Origin: Sphingomonas sp.
GTDB taxonomy: Bacteria > Pseudomonadota > Alphaproteobacteria > Sphingomonadales > Sphingomonadaceae
Length of the DNA stretch: 64,000 bases
Direction: 5' to 3'
Assembly: GCF_026460985.1 (NCBI RefSeq)
Contig: NZ_JAPKNM010000006.1
Location: forward strand, 1-64,000
Part shown: positions 8,078 to 16,518 of the stretch, one piece after another
How the letters are laid out: each line of letters begins with the position of its first letter
Numbering within the stretch: position 1 is the first letter of the stretch
Made by a program: the position numbers and the translations under genes
Notes under the pieces: model-generated
What the model was told of the DNA's origin: nothing
Database searches by the model: none
Seen by the model: only the letters and a program-made list of their open reading frames with translations

Positions 8078-11000
8078 TCACTTCACTCCGGCGGGTCCGT
8101 GGAAGTCGGCCTCGACGATCCCCAGCCGCCAGCCCGGCGGAACCGCGTCGGCGCCGGTGTCGCCGGCCTTCCGCGCCGTGTCGAGCTCCACGATCTTGCC
8201 GAAGCCGTCGCGATCCTCGACCGGGCCGATCTGCGTGATGCGCAGCACGCGCCCGGTCGCCGCGGGGAACGCCACATTGGCATAGCCGAGCTGCCGCTCG
8301 GTCTGCCCTTCCCACACGACCCGCCCGTCGAGCGTGATCCGGAGCGGATAGCTGCGCGAGCGCCAGCCGACGAGCTTGAGGTCGATCTGACTCAGTGTCG
8401 CCGGAGCATCGAAGCGGTATTCGATCCATGCCGAGTCCGGCCGGCCGTCGCTCGTCCAGCGCGACAGTTCGTTGTCGTCCACGCTGTGCTGCGCCTCGGC
8501 CTGGTTCGAGCCCGCGACGATCGATGCGGGCACCATGGTCGTCCGGCTCGGCCGGAACGACGGACTCGCCGGCGTGGGCCCGCGCGTGAGCAGCCCCGGC
8601 TGATGGTTCTCTGGAAAGTCACGCGAAAGACCGCCCGCCGTCGCGGCAGGCCGTACGGTCCCGATCGTCAGCGTGGCGCTTTTCAGCCCCGCCGCGGTCG
8701 CGGTCACTCGCACCGCCCCGGTCCGCGTTCCCGCGCGGAGCAGCACCCGGTTTACGCCCCCTTCGACCGGCAGGTCACGCGAGAGGACGTAATTGTCCTC
8801 CTCGCGCGCGGTGCCGGCATATTGCGTAGTCTGGTCGGCGCCCGCGGGCTTGGTCGGCTCGGCCGGGCCGGTCGCGACTTCCGCGCGCGGCTTGCCCGAC
8901 GAATCCCCCTGCGCGATGCCGCCGCGCCATTCGGCCGGGCCGTCGAGCGCGAAGGCGATCTTGTCGTTGGCAGTCGGCACGCGCCGCCCTGCCGCGTCGA
9001 CCACCTCGACATCGACCAGCGCCAGATCCGCGCCGTCCATCACGAAGCCGCGCGGCGAGACATGTGGCGTCAGGCGCAGCGCCACCGGCGCGCCGGTGGT
9101 TTCGACGCTATATTCGGACTTCCGCCCATCGGCATGCGTCGCGACCGCGCGGAGCGTCCCGGGCGCCCATTGCACATTCTTCCAGTTGAACAGGAAGCCG
9201 CTGCTCCGCTCGCCCTTGCCCAGCGAGCGACCGCCCAGGAACAGCTCGACGCTCTCGCCGTTCGAAACGACGCTGACGTCCTTGGTGGTGCCCGCCGCAT
9301 AGTTCCAATGCCCGATGATGTGCGTCGCGGGCGTCACGCTGTCGACCCAGTCGCTCCACATCACCTTGTGCGCGAAAAACCCTTCCTTGGGCAGCCGCAC
9401 CGCGTCGACCTCGCCCGAGCGACGGTAGTTGTTGTCCCCGCGATAATGGGTGTTCGAGTCCGAGAAGATGATGTTGACCCCGCCCGAACTGACGCGTTTG
9501 CCCGTCCCCGGCCGCACGCGATAATAGTCCCACCAGCGCCGAACGTCCTCGATCGCATGACTGTCCTGGTTGCGGTTGTAGTCCGGCGAGTCCTTGTGGA
9601 ACGGCGGGGTCAGCGCGTCCTGGTAGAGCCGCGCGCCCTCGTCGCGCGAATATTCCATCGCCCAGACCGGCTTGGTCCCGCTCTTGTTGATGTAGAGCAT
9701 CTCGCCGCCATATTCGGCGACGCGGCTGTCGAGCATCTCGCGCGATCCGATAGCGCGGCCGCCATGCGGATCATATCGGTCGCGGATCACCTTCAGCTCG
9801 GCCATGTGCGCCTCGCTGATATTCTCGTTGCCGCCCTCGTAGAACAGGATCGAGGGGTTGTTGCGATTGTAGACGATCGCGGCCTGCATCAGCTCCTTGC
9901 GCTGCTCCCAGCGCCGGCCGGTGACGTCGCTTTCGGCATCACCCGCGGGCATCGCCTGGATCAGCCCGACCCGGTCGGCCGATTCCACGTCCTGCTTCGA
10001 TGGCGCGATGTGCATCCAGCGCACCAGATTGCCGCCACTCTCGACCATCAGCGCATTGGAGAAATCGCTGATCCAGGGCGGGATCGAGACGCCCACCGCC
10101 GGCCACTCATTCGAGGTGCGCTGCGCATAGCCGTGCATCTGGATCGCACGCCCGTTGAGCGTCACTATCCCGTCGGCGAACCTGGTCTGGCGGAAGCCCG
10201 TGCGGGTATCGACGCTGTCGATCACCTTGCCATTCTCGATCAGGCTGGTCGTCGCCGTGTAGAGATAGCCATAACCCCAGCTCCACCAATGGAGCCCTGC
10301 CACGCGCCCTGCCGCGGCCAGCGTCCGCGTCTCGCCCGGGGCGATGCTCGCCGTCCCGCCGTCGAACCGTGCGACGATCCTCCCGCTCCGGTCGCGCAGC
10401 TCGACGCGATAGCCGATCCGCCGCGGAGTCGTGCCCGCGTTGCGCACCTCGGTCTCGGCGTGCACCGTCGCGCTGCGCCGCACGAGGTCGAACCCGTCGG
10501 CCCAGACATATTGCCCCGTGGTGCCCAGCCCGGCCTGGAGCGGCAGCGTCTGGTAGACCGGGCCGGTCAGGTGCAGCCGGACGTTCTTGGTGATGCCGCC
10601 GTAATTGACGTTGAAATTGTTGTTGTTCCACTGGAAGCCGCTGCCGGTGGCGCGTTCCTTGTACTTCCAGTCATTGTCGACGCGCACCGCGATCAAATTC
10701 TCGCCGGGCCTGAGCGCCGCGGTGATGTCCGCGCCGAACGCCATCGCGCCGTTCTCCGAAAGCGCCACCGATTGGCCGTTGACCCAGACCTCGGCCGCCT
10801 GACGCACGCCTTCGAACTCGAGGAAAGCGCGTCCGCCGGCCGGCCGTGCGGGCAGCACGATCCGCTTGCGATACCAAGTGATGCCCGTGGACAGTGCCTT
10901 GATGTCGCGCGCGAAAGCCTCCTTCTCGTTGAAGGCATGCGGCAGCGTGACGCTGGTCCAGCCGCGATCGTCGAACCCCTCGCGCTCGGCTCCCTGCTGC

Positions 11001-11146
11001 TCGCCGGTGGCCATGCGCCAGTCGGGATTGAGATTCCAGGTGCTGCGCGGCGAGGCGACGACGAGGGAGGCGTCGTGCGCCATGGCGGGGTTCGATCCGA
11101 ACGCCGCGACCAGCACGGTGGCAAGGGCAATGCTGCGCGCTCTCAA
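8078..11146 (-). CDS. Exported glycoside hydrolase family 2 enzyme, beta-galactosidase-like, with C-terminal discoidin-type module
   Basis: 1,022 residues from a TTG at 11146, chosen because GGGGAGGAGA ends exactly 6 bases upstream; the first longer in-frame start (11200) has no such site. The start is followed directly by a signal peptide (RSIALATVLVAAFGSNPAMA). Order: GH2 sugar-binding jelly roll (about 30-200), Ig-like domain, TIM barrel with acid/base Glu in FYEGGNENISEAH (about 439) and candidate nucleophile Glu in PVWAMEYSRDEG (about 495), Ig-like and DUF4982-like domains, and a final F5/8-type module (about 870-1000, SRWTSDGRPDSAWIEYRF). The family hydrolyses beta-linked galactose, mannose, glucuronate or similar; the exact sugar cannot be told. 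It is convergent with the GntR gene and divergent from the TBDR. Confidence 0.85.
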   Translation of the reverse strand: MRARSIALATVLVAAFGSNPAMAHDASLVVASPRSTWNLNPDWRMATGEQQGAEREGFDDRGWTSVTLPHAFNEKEAFARDIKALSTGITWYRKRIVLPARPAGGRAFLEFEGVRQAAEVWVNGQSVALSENGAMAFGADITAALRPGENLIAVRVDNDWKYKERATGSGFQWNNNNFNVNYGGITKNVRLHLTGPVYQTLPLQAGLGTTGQYVWADGFDLVRRSATVHAETEVRNAGTTPRRIGYRVELRDRSGRIVARFDGGTASIAPGETRTLAAAGRVAGLHWWSWGYGYLYTATTSLIENGKVIDSVDTRTGFRQTRFADGIVTLNGRAIQMHGYAQRTSNEWPAVGVSIPPWISDFSNALMVESGGNLVRWMHIAPSKQDVESADRVGLIQAMPAGDAESDVTGRRWEQRKELMQAAIVYNRNNPSILFYEGGNENISEAHMAELKVIRDRYDPHGGRAIGSREMLDSRVAEYGGEMLYINKSGTKPVWAMEYSRDEGARLYQDALTPPFHKDSPDYNRNQDSHAIEDVRRWWDYYRVRPGTGKRVSSGGVNIIFSDSNTHYRGDNNYRRSGEVDAVRLPKEGFFAHKVMWSDWVDSVTPATHIIGHWNYAAGTTKDVSVVSNGESVELFLGGRSLGKGERSSGFLFNWKNVQWAPGTLRAVATHADGRKSEYSVETTGAPVALRLTPHVSPRGFVMDGADLALVDVEVVDAAGRRVPTANDKIAFALDGPAEWRGGIAQGDSSGKPRAEVATGPAEPTKPAGADQTTQYAGTAREEDNYVLSRDLPVEGGVNRVLLRAGTRTGAVRVTATAAGLKSATLTIGTVRPAATAGGLSRDFPENHQPGLLTRGPTPASPSFRPSRTTMVPASIVAGSNQAEAQHSVDDNELSRWTSDGRPDSAWIEYRFDAPATLSQIDLKLVGWRSRSYPLRITLDGRVVWEGQTERQLGYANVAFPAATGRVLRITQIGPVEDRDGFGKIVELDTARKAGDTGADAVPPGWRLGIVEADFHGPAGVK

Positions 11147-11574
11147 ATGGAATCTCCTCCCCAGGGAAGCGCGAGCGACCGGCGGACCGCCAACTCGCAC
11201 CGTTCTACTATCTGACCTTTGAGTACAATATGTGGACGAAACTGGTCAAGCCACTCTTGACGATCCTCTCGTATTGGCCTTACCAAATTCGGCAACGAAA
11301 GCGGGCAGGCGCGAGATCATCCGGAGCATCCCGGCCCCCGCCGTCCGTCGTAGTTCTGTGCCGCCATGGGGCACGCAAAATTGGCCAGTTTCGCTCCCGC
11401 TTGCGCGGACGGAAAAAGCTGGTAATTCTAAAAGCTGAATTAGCGTTTCATATTGTGGGAGATTGGAGCGGGGCGCTCCGGATCTCCCGAAAAAGAAGCC
11501 CGATCGGGGACATCGGCAACAGCCGGGACCCGCGCCGGGCCAGTGCGTGAACAACACGGTGGAGAGGGGAAATC
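11147..11574. promoter_or_regulatory. 428-bp divergent control region of GH2 and TBDR genes
   Basis: No convincing gene. It holds GTACAATATG (11223-11232) close to the GH2 start, a TTAGCGT (11440-11446) followed by CATATTGT (11449-11456), and immediately after that the stem-loop listed separately. The ACAATAT/ATATTGT words also occur in the GntR-family promoter at 7.2 kb, which suggests joint control. The part from 11300 to 11430 shows nothing I can interpret. Confidence 0.45.
11457..11488 (+). other. Strong stem-loop in the leader of the TBDR gene
   Basis: GGGAGAT (11457-11463) pairs with ATCTCCC (11482-11488), and GGAGCG (11465-11470) with CGCTCC (11474-11479), around a GGG loop: 13 pairs with a small internal loop. 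A second perfect palindrome CCCGATCGGG follows at 11499-11508. The structure ends 86 bases before the TBDR ATG and begins right after the CATATTGT motif. There is no T-run, so it is more likely a leader structure or operator than a terminator. Confidence 0.4.
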
Positions 11575-14500
11575 ATGGCAAAACGATCGAATTCGCGCAT
11601 CCGTATCGGCGCGACCGCTTCCTGGGCGGTTCTGGGGCTGCTGCTGGCCTCCAACGGCGCGCTGGCGCAGACCGCACCCGAGCCCGATGCGCAAGAAGCG
11701 CAGGACGCCGACGGCGTTTCCCTGGCCGGCGACACGATCGTCGTCGTCGGCTCGCGCGCCAGCCAGCAATCGGCGAATGCGCGCAAGAAGGGCGCGAAGA
11801 CCGCGACCGATTCGATCGTCGCCGACGACATCGGCTCCTTCCCCGACCGCAACGTCGCCGAGGCGATCTCGCGCATCCCGGGCGTCGCGCTGGGCCGCAA
11901 CGAATATGGCGAAGGCGCCGACGTCTCCATCCGCGGCAACGGCCCCGACCTCACCCGCGTCGAGCTCGACGGCGTCGGCATGACCAGCACCACCGGCCTC
12001 GCGATCAGCGGCGACGGCGCCCGTAGCGCCGATCTGCGCGAACTGCCCGCCGACCTCGTCAAGAGCATCGATGTGGTCAAGGGCTCGACCGCCGACATGA
12101 CCGAAGGCTCGCTGGGCGGCACGATCCAGATCAAGACCCGCACCGGCCTCGACTTCTCCAAGCCCTATTTCACGCTGCGGGCCGGCGCGAACATGAACTC
12201 GCTGGGCAAGGACTGGATGCCGGACTTCAACGGCGTCGCCTCGCGCAAGTTCTTCGGCGACCGGCTCGGCGTGATCGTCAGCGGCAGCTATACGAAGCTC
12301 CAGAACAACGGCCACCTTTACGAGCAGACGACCAGCAACAGCCTCAACTATGACCGCCGGTTCGATTTCGACAATTCGCCTGAGAAGACGTTCGAGTATA
12401 ATCTCGAAACGCTCGGCACTGACATGGCCGATACCGTCTTCGCAAACAGCACCGAGACGCCGCGCTCGGTCCTCACCAAGTCGATCGCGGCGCAGACGAA
12501 GGCCGACTGTTACGCCGCCTTCCCACAGCCCGCTCAAAACGGCAGCAATGCGGCCAAGTCGCAGAAGCTGAACGAGCTGCAATCCTGCCTCAATCAGTGG
12601 AACGACTATACGCCGTCGCTGATCCGGAACTTCATGAACGAGCAGACCGACGAGCGCTATGCGTTCGACGCGCGGCTCGATTATCAGTTGATGGACAATC
12701 TCACGGTGTTCGTGAAGGGCACCTATAGCGGGCGCAACGTGCACGACCAGAATCGCAGTCGCACTCCGGTGTCGCTGCTCGACGCGAACGTCGCCGGCAC
12801 ATATCAGGATTCGACCACCGGCTATCCACGCGTCCGCTCGCTTTCGTCCAACGCGCCCGCGGGCTATTATATGTACGACGCGGTCAGCCTCGTCCGCATC
12901 GGCAACACCGATTTCCTGACGAACGGCGCAACGCTGAACGTCAATCCCGCCAGCGTGACCGTGGACGACAAGCACAACGTCACGCAGATGACGCTAACCA
13001 ACAACAGGGTCGGCATCGATCAGATCGAGAACCAGTTCAATACGCGAACCAAGTTCGCGCAGACGGGCTTCGAATATAGCGGCGAGCGGCTCCAGATCGA
13101 AGGCTTTGCCGGCCTGACCTTGGCCGAATCGACTCGCGCCGATATGCGTACCTCGCGCAACTCGGCCTATGGCGACGCCGTCCTCACTTTGCAGGACAAC
13201 GGGCTGTGGGATATCCAGCTTCCGGCCAATTACGACGATACCAATCCCGCCAACTTCGTGCAGCTCAGCGCGGCGCCGTGCATCGCGGGCGGCACCAATC
13301 CGGCAACCTGCATCGCGCAGCGGGCGGTGACCGCCACCGTCAACAACCCGGCGAGTCCGAATTACACATCCAATCAGCTGCCGCTCACCACGCCGAACTT
13401 CAGCGTCTCCTATTCGCCCTCGCTCGCCGAGACTTCGGAACGCCTCGCCAAGCTCGACCTCTCCTACAAGACCGACGGGCTGATTCCGTTCATCACTCGG
13501 GTCAAGGTCGGCGGCCAGTATCGCAAGGCCGTGATCGATCGCTGGGCCGGCAACGGCAATGACGGCTACATGGTTAAGGAGGCGGTCGGCAACTATTTGT
13601 TGGCGAACGGCAACCCCAATCCCGACTATCAGCCGCCGATCGTCGTGCCGACGGCGCTCGTCCGCGGTTCGCTGCGCGCATGCCAGCCGACCGCCACTTC
13701 GACGGTTTCGTGCAACTATGGCTTCGTCCCGAGCACGAGCCTCGGGCGCGTTCGCTATGGCGTCGACACGGTAACTCCCCAGCAGTTGCTCGATCTCTTC
13801 TCCAGCACGTTCGAGGCGCCCACTTCGCAATATTTCGGCGACCTGCCGAACCGCGGCACCCTGCCTGACGCCTGGAGCGGTATCCGCACCGACAAGCTTT
13901 TCGAGCAGCTCGGCGCGTATCAGTTCATGAATTTCGACTGCCTGAAGGTCTGCATGGGCAGCGACGGGAAGATGTACGAGCAGCCGAAGACGCATACCGA
14001 GGAGACGATCAAGAACCTCTACGCCATGGCCGAATTCGAGCAGCAACTGCCCTGGGGCCTGCTGTTCAACGGCAACGTCGGCATCCGCGGAGTCTTCTCC
14101 ACGGTCAAGGCGGACGGCCTGCTCACACTGCAGACGATCCAGGTTCCCGATCGAAGCAACCCCACGGTGACGGTCAGCCAGATATTCCGCCAGAATGCGA
14201 CACTGAATGCCTCGACGACGGACTGGCTGCCGACGGTGAACCTCAACCTCTGGGGATTCAACGAGTCGGTCGCGCTGCGTCTCTATGGCGGCAAGACCAT
14301 CGCACGCCAGCCCATCAGCCGGCTAATGCCGGGCGGCACCTGCGTCATCGACGAGCAGATACTGCTGAACACTGACGAAGACGACGTGTATGGCTGCACC
14401 GGACGCGTCGGCAATCCGGGGCTCCAGCCCTTCACCGCCTGGAACTACAACGCCAGCCTCGAATGGTATCCCAACAAGGATACCTTGCTCTCGGTGACTT

Positions 14501-15231
14501 ACGGCAAGCTCGACGTGAAGGTCGGCAACGCGATCGCGGTGACCCGGGAGTACCGGCCATTCGAGGGCAGCTCGGTCACCGACCCGGTGACCGGCCAGCC
14601 GCTTAGCGACATCGTGTTCAACGTCCCGACCTGGGAAAACGGTCCCGGCTACAAGCGGAGCATCTGGGAGTTTCAGGCCAAGACCGCCTTCACCTTCCTG
14701 CCCTGGTTCCTGAAATATACGGGCGCCGACGTGAACTATTCGCGACTGGCCTCGGCCGCGACCACGGGCCAGCAGGATCCGCTGACGGGGGACATCATGC
14801 CGCCGGCGGGCGAATCCAGGGATTTCTGGAACGCATCGCTCTGGTATGACGATGGCGATCTGAACATCCGCGTCGCCTATCAGAAGCGTAGCGAGCGGTT
14901 CTCCTGCATCTCGCCGTGCAGCGCCAACGGAAACGGCTCCAACAGCAACAATTATCCAGGCGAGCAATGGACCAGCGTTCGACTGCCCTACAATCCGGGT
15001 GTGCCCCGTTATTTCGACGGCACGACCTTCATTGACGCCAAGATCTCGTATAACATCAACCGGAACTTCCAGGTCTATCTCGAGGGCCGTAACCTGACCC
15101 GCGAGTCGCAGATCACCTCGACCGGCGGCTACGAGAATTTTGCCGAAGGCGCGCCGAAGATCATGCGCATGTCCTATGGCGGTCGCCGCGTCGCGGGCGG
15201 CGTTCGCATCCAGTTTGGCGGGAAGAAGTGA
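11575..15231 (+). CDS. TonB-dependent outer-membrane receptor (large, TIGR01782-like)
   Basis: 1,218 residues, ATG preceded by GAGAGGGG. Signal peptide ends near ALAQ (about 31). A TonB-box-like DTIVVVGS precedes the plug domain (SIVADDIGSFPDRNVAEAIS, IPGVALGRN, VSIRGNGPDLTRVELDG, VVKGSTADMTEGSLGG). The remainder is a 22-strand barrel with long loops that contain paired cysteines (CYAAFPQP, LQSCLNQW, FDCLKVCMG, CISPCSANG), and it ends with the expected aromatic/hydrophobic final strand (GGVRIQFGGKK). It would import glycan fragments using TonB energy. It is longer than the roughly 900-1,050 residues of most relatives. A strong terminator follows directly, so it is probably transcribed alone, perhaps under the FadR-type regulator. 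Confidence 0.92.
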   Translation: MAKRSNSRIRIGATASWAVLGLLLASNGALAQTAPEPDAQEAQDADGVSLAGDTIVVVGSRASQQSANARKKGAKTATDSIVADDIGSFPDRNVAEAISRIPGVALGRNEYGEGADVSIRGNGPDLTRVELDGVGMTSTTGLAISGDGARSADLRELPADLVKSIDVVKGSTADMTEGSLGGTIQIKTRTGLDFSKPYFTLRAGANMNSLGKDWMPDFNGVASRKFFGDRLGVIVSGSYTKLQNNGHLYEQTTSNSLNYDRRFDFDNSPEKTFEYNLETLGTDMADTVFANSTETPRSVLTKSIAAQTKADCYAAFPQPAQNGSNAAKSQKLNELQSCLNQWNDYTPSLIRNFMNEQTDERYAFDARLDYQLMDNLTVFVKGTYSGRNVHDQNRSRTPVSLLDANVAGTYQDSTTGYPRVRSLSSNAPAGYYMYDAVSLVRIGNTDFLTNGATLNVNPASVTVDDKHNVTQMTLTNNRVGIDQIENQFNTRTKFAQTGFEYSGERLQIEGFAGLTLAESTRADMRTSRNSAYGDAVLTLQDNGLWDIQLPANYDDTNPANFVQLSAAPCIAGGTNPATCIAQRAVTATVNNPASPNYTSNQLPLTTPNFSVSYSPSLAETSERLAKLDLSYKTDGLIPFITRVKVGGQYRKAVIDRWAGNGNDGYMVKEAVGNYLLANGNPNPDYQPPIVVPTALVRGSLRACQPTATSTVSCNYGFVPSTSLGRVRYGVDTVTPQQLLDLFSSTFEAPTSQYFGDLPNRGTLPDAWSGIRTDKLFEQLGAYQFMNFDCLKVCMGSDGKMYEQPKTHTEETIKNLYAMAEFEQQLPWGLLFNGNVGIRGVFSTVKADGLLTLQTIQVPDRSNPTVTVSQIFRQNATLNASTTDWLPTVNLNLWGFNESVALRLYGGKTIARQPISRLMPGGTCVIDEQILLNTDEDDVYGCTGRVGNPGLQPFTAWNYNASLEWYPNKDTLLSVTYGKLDVKVGNAIAVTREYRPFEGSSVTDPVTGQPLSDIVFNVPTWENGPGYKRSIWEFQAKTAFTFLPWFLKYTGADVNYSRLASAATTGQQDPLTGDIMPPAGESRDFWNASLWYDDGDLNIRVAYQKRSERFSCISPCSANGNGSNSNNYPGEQWTSVRLPYNPGVPRYFDGTTFIDAKISYNINRNFQVYLEGRNLTRESQITSTGGYENFAEGAPKIMRMSYGGRRVAGGVRIQFGGKK

Positions 15232-15294
15232 GCAGGCATTCCCGCCCGTGCTCGGGAGGGAAGCTGCAGCGCCACCGCTTATCATGCTAGGCTG

Positions 15295-15332
15295 CACAGC
15301 CCGGAGCCACGTGCTCCGGGCTGTGTCATTTT
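15295..15332 (+). terminator. Rho-independent terminator of the TBDR gene
   Basis: A 13-bp perfect stem CACAGCCCGGAGC (15295-15307) / GCTCCGGGCTGTG (15313-15325) with loop CACGT is followed by TCATTTT. It lies 64 bases after the TBDR stop and just before the next ribosome-binding site. Confidence 0.85.
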
Positions 15333-15349
15333 AGCCGGGAGAGGTCGTG

Positions 15350-15742
15350 ATGCACCGGATCTGCCTGCTGCCGCCTGCACTGCTCGCGGCAACCGCCTGC
15401 ACACCCAGTCCGTCCATCACCCCGCCGCAGCCAGACCGCGCATGCTTCTGGGGCTCGCAGGTCACCGGCTTCAGCGACGCCGGACCCGACCGCGCGATCC
15501 TCAACATCGGCCAGCGCGAGAGTTGGGAGCTGACGGTCGCGCCGGGCTGCCCCGATGTGAACTGGGCGCTCGACATCGGCATCCGCGCACGCGGCGGCGA
15601 ACGCATCTGCCCCGGCCGGCCGGCGGACCTGTTTGTCCCGAACGCGAGCGGCAGCGGCTTTCGGCGCTGCCTTGTCCAGAATGTCCGTAGGCTCTCGCCC
15701 GAGGAAGCCGCTGCCGCGCGCGGGCGAACACCCGCCAAGTGA
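15350..15742 (+). CDS. Small lipoprotein, DUF6491-like
   Basis: 130 residues from ATG 15350 (a GTG directly before it at 15347 is also possible), with GGGAGAGG 5 bases upstream. A short signal peptide ends in a lipobox-like ATAC (Cys about 17). The mature part is rich in Cys (DRACFW, PGCPDV, RICPGR, FRRCLV) and has the spaced pattern I associate with DUF6491 proteins of Sphingomonadales, whose function is unknown. Its stop overlaps the next start (GTGA), so it is first of a three-gene coupled operon. Confidence 0.65.
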   Translation: MHRICLLPPALLAATACTPSPSITPPQPDRACFWGSQVTGFSDAGPDRAILNIGQRESWELTVAPGCPDVNWALDIGIRARGGERICPGRPADLFVPNASGSGFRRCLVQNVRRLSPEEAAAARGRTPAK

Positions 15743-16518
15743 TCGCGGACCTCGACAGACCCATCCCGCAACCCGCGCCGGACGCGGCGCCTGCTGCCGT
15801 GCGGAGCCTGCTCGACCACTCGCCACTCGGGACGGTCGAGCTTCCTCGTCCACCGCTCGGCGAACTGCCTTATCGCGATCTGGTCGATGCCCTGCTCGGC
15901 AGGCAGGGCTTCAAGCTCGATTTCAACCGACTCGATCCCGACGCGGCGATCGCGCTGGTGTGCGACCGTCTTCTCGGGCCTGACGCTTTCCAGAACGCCC
16001 GAGCGTCGTTCGCCGCCGACATCGCCGCGCTCGCCCGCTTCGTGGGCGAACTGGCGGGTGCGTGGCCCGCAATCGCGATCCGCACCTATTTCGCTCCCGG
16101 CGATCTCGTCTGGCATGTCGATCGAGTCAACGAGCGGACCGCCTTCCGCCTGGTCTGGCCGATCGGCCGTCCCGCCGGTATGCGCGTGACGCGTGCCGAC
16201 AATATCGATCCCGACGTCTACCGCGCGTTCATGCGCAGGGAATATCCCCAGCTCTGCCGGCTCGACACGCGCGTGATGCGCACCGGCGAGCCGGTCGAGC
16301 GGCTCTGGGCGCATCGGCCCGCGCAGCTCGAGGCGATGGCGTCGGGGCGCTTCCCCTTCCTTCGCGATCCCGGGCTGGAGTGGGAAATCACCCCCGGCGC
16401 GGCCAGCATCCACCGTGTCCAGACCCCCGGGCAGCCGGGCACCTGGCATCGCTCGTCCTGGGCCAATCGCCACGCGCCGGGGCTGCAGGTCGTGATCACC
16501 GCGGCGTCGGACTCGTGA
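15739..16518 (+). CDS. Unknown cytosolic protein, distantly DUF1826-like
   Basis: 259 residues from the GTG at 15739, overlapping the preceding stop. No signal peptide. The conserved-looking core is LVWHVDRVNERTAFRLVWP, with a later SIHRVQTPGQPGTWHRSS and a hydrophobic C-terminal strand; the His/Asp pair and the HRSS block resemble DUF1826 proteins only loosely. No enzymatic assignment is justified. Its stop overlaps the start of the following AKR-like gene (TGATG), so the two products are probably made in step. Confidence 0.5.
   Translation: MIADLDRPIPQPAPDAAPAAVRSLLDHSPLGTVELPRPPLGELPYRDLVDALLGRQGFKLDFNRLDPDAAIALVCDRLLGPDAFQNARASFAADIAALARFVGELAGAWPAIAIRTYFAPGDLVWHVDRVNERTAFRLVWPIGRPAGMRVTRADNIDPDVYRAFMRREYPQLCRLDTRVMRTGEPVERLWAHRPAQLEAMASGRFPFLRDPGLEWEITPGAASIHRVQTPGQPGTWHRSSWANRHAPGLQVVITAASDS

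Noticed and set aside
8099..11215. Long plus-strand open frame opposite the GH2 gene (1,038 codons)
   Set aside because: The GH2 frame has catalytic motifs and a ribosome site; the opposite frame has none and no promoter.
11246..11557. 103-codon minus-strand frame in the GH2/TBDR control region
   Set aside because: No ribosome site, no family features, and it overlaps the promoter motifs and leader stem-loop.
16062..16517. Open frame extending the AKR-like protein upstream into the DUF1826-like gene
   Set aside because: The extension is a different frame of a real gene; the ATG at 16518 in the TGATG overlap gives a normal AKR N-terminus.
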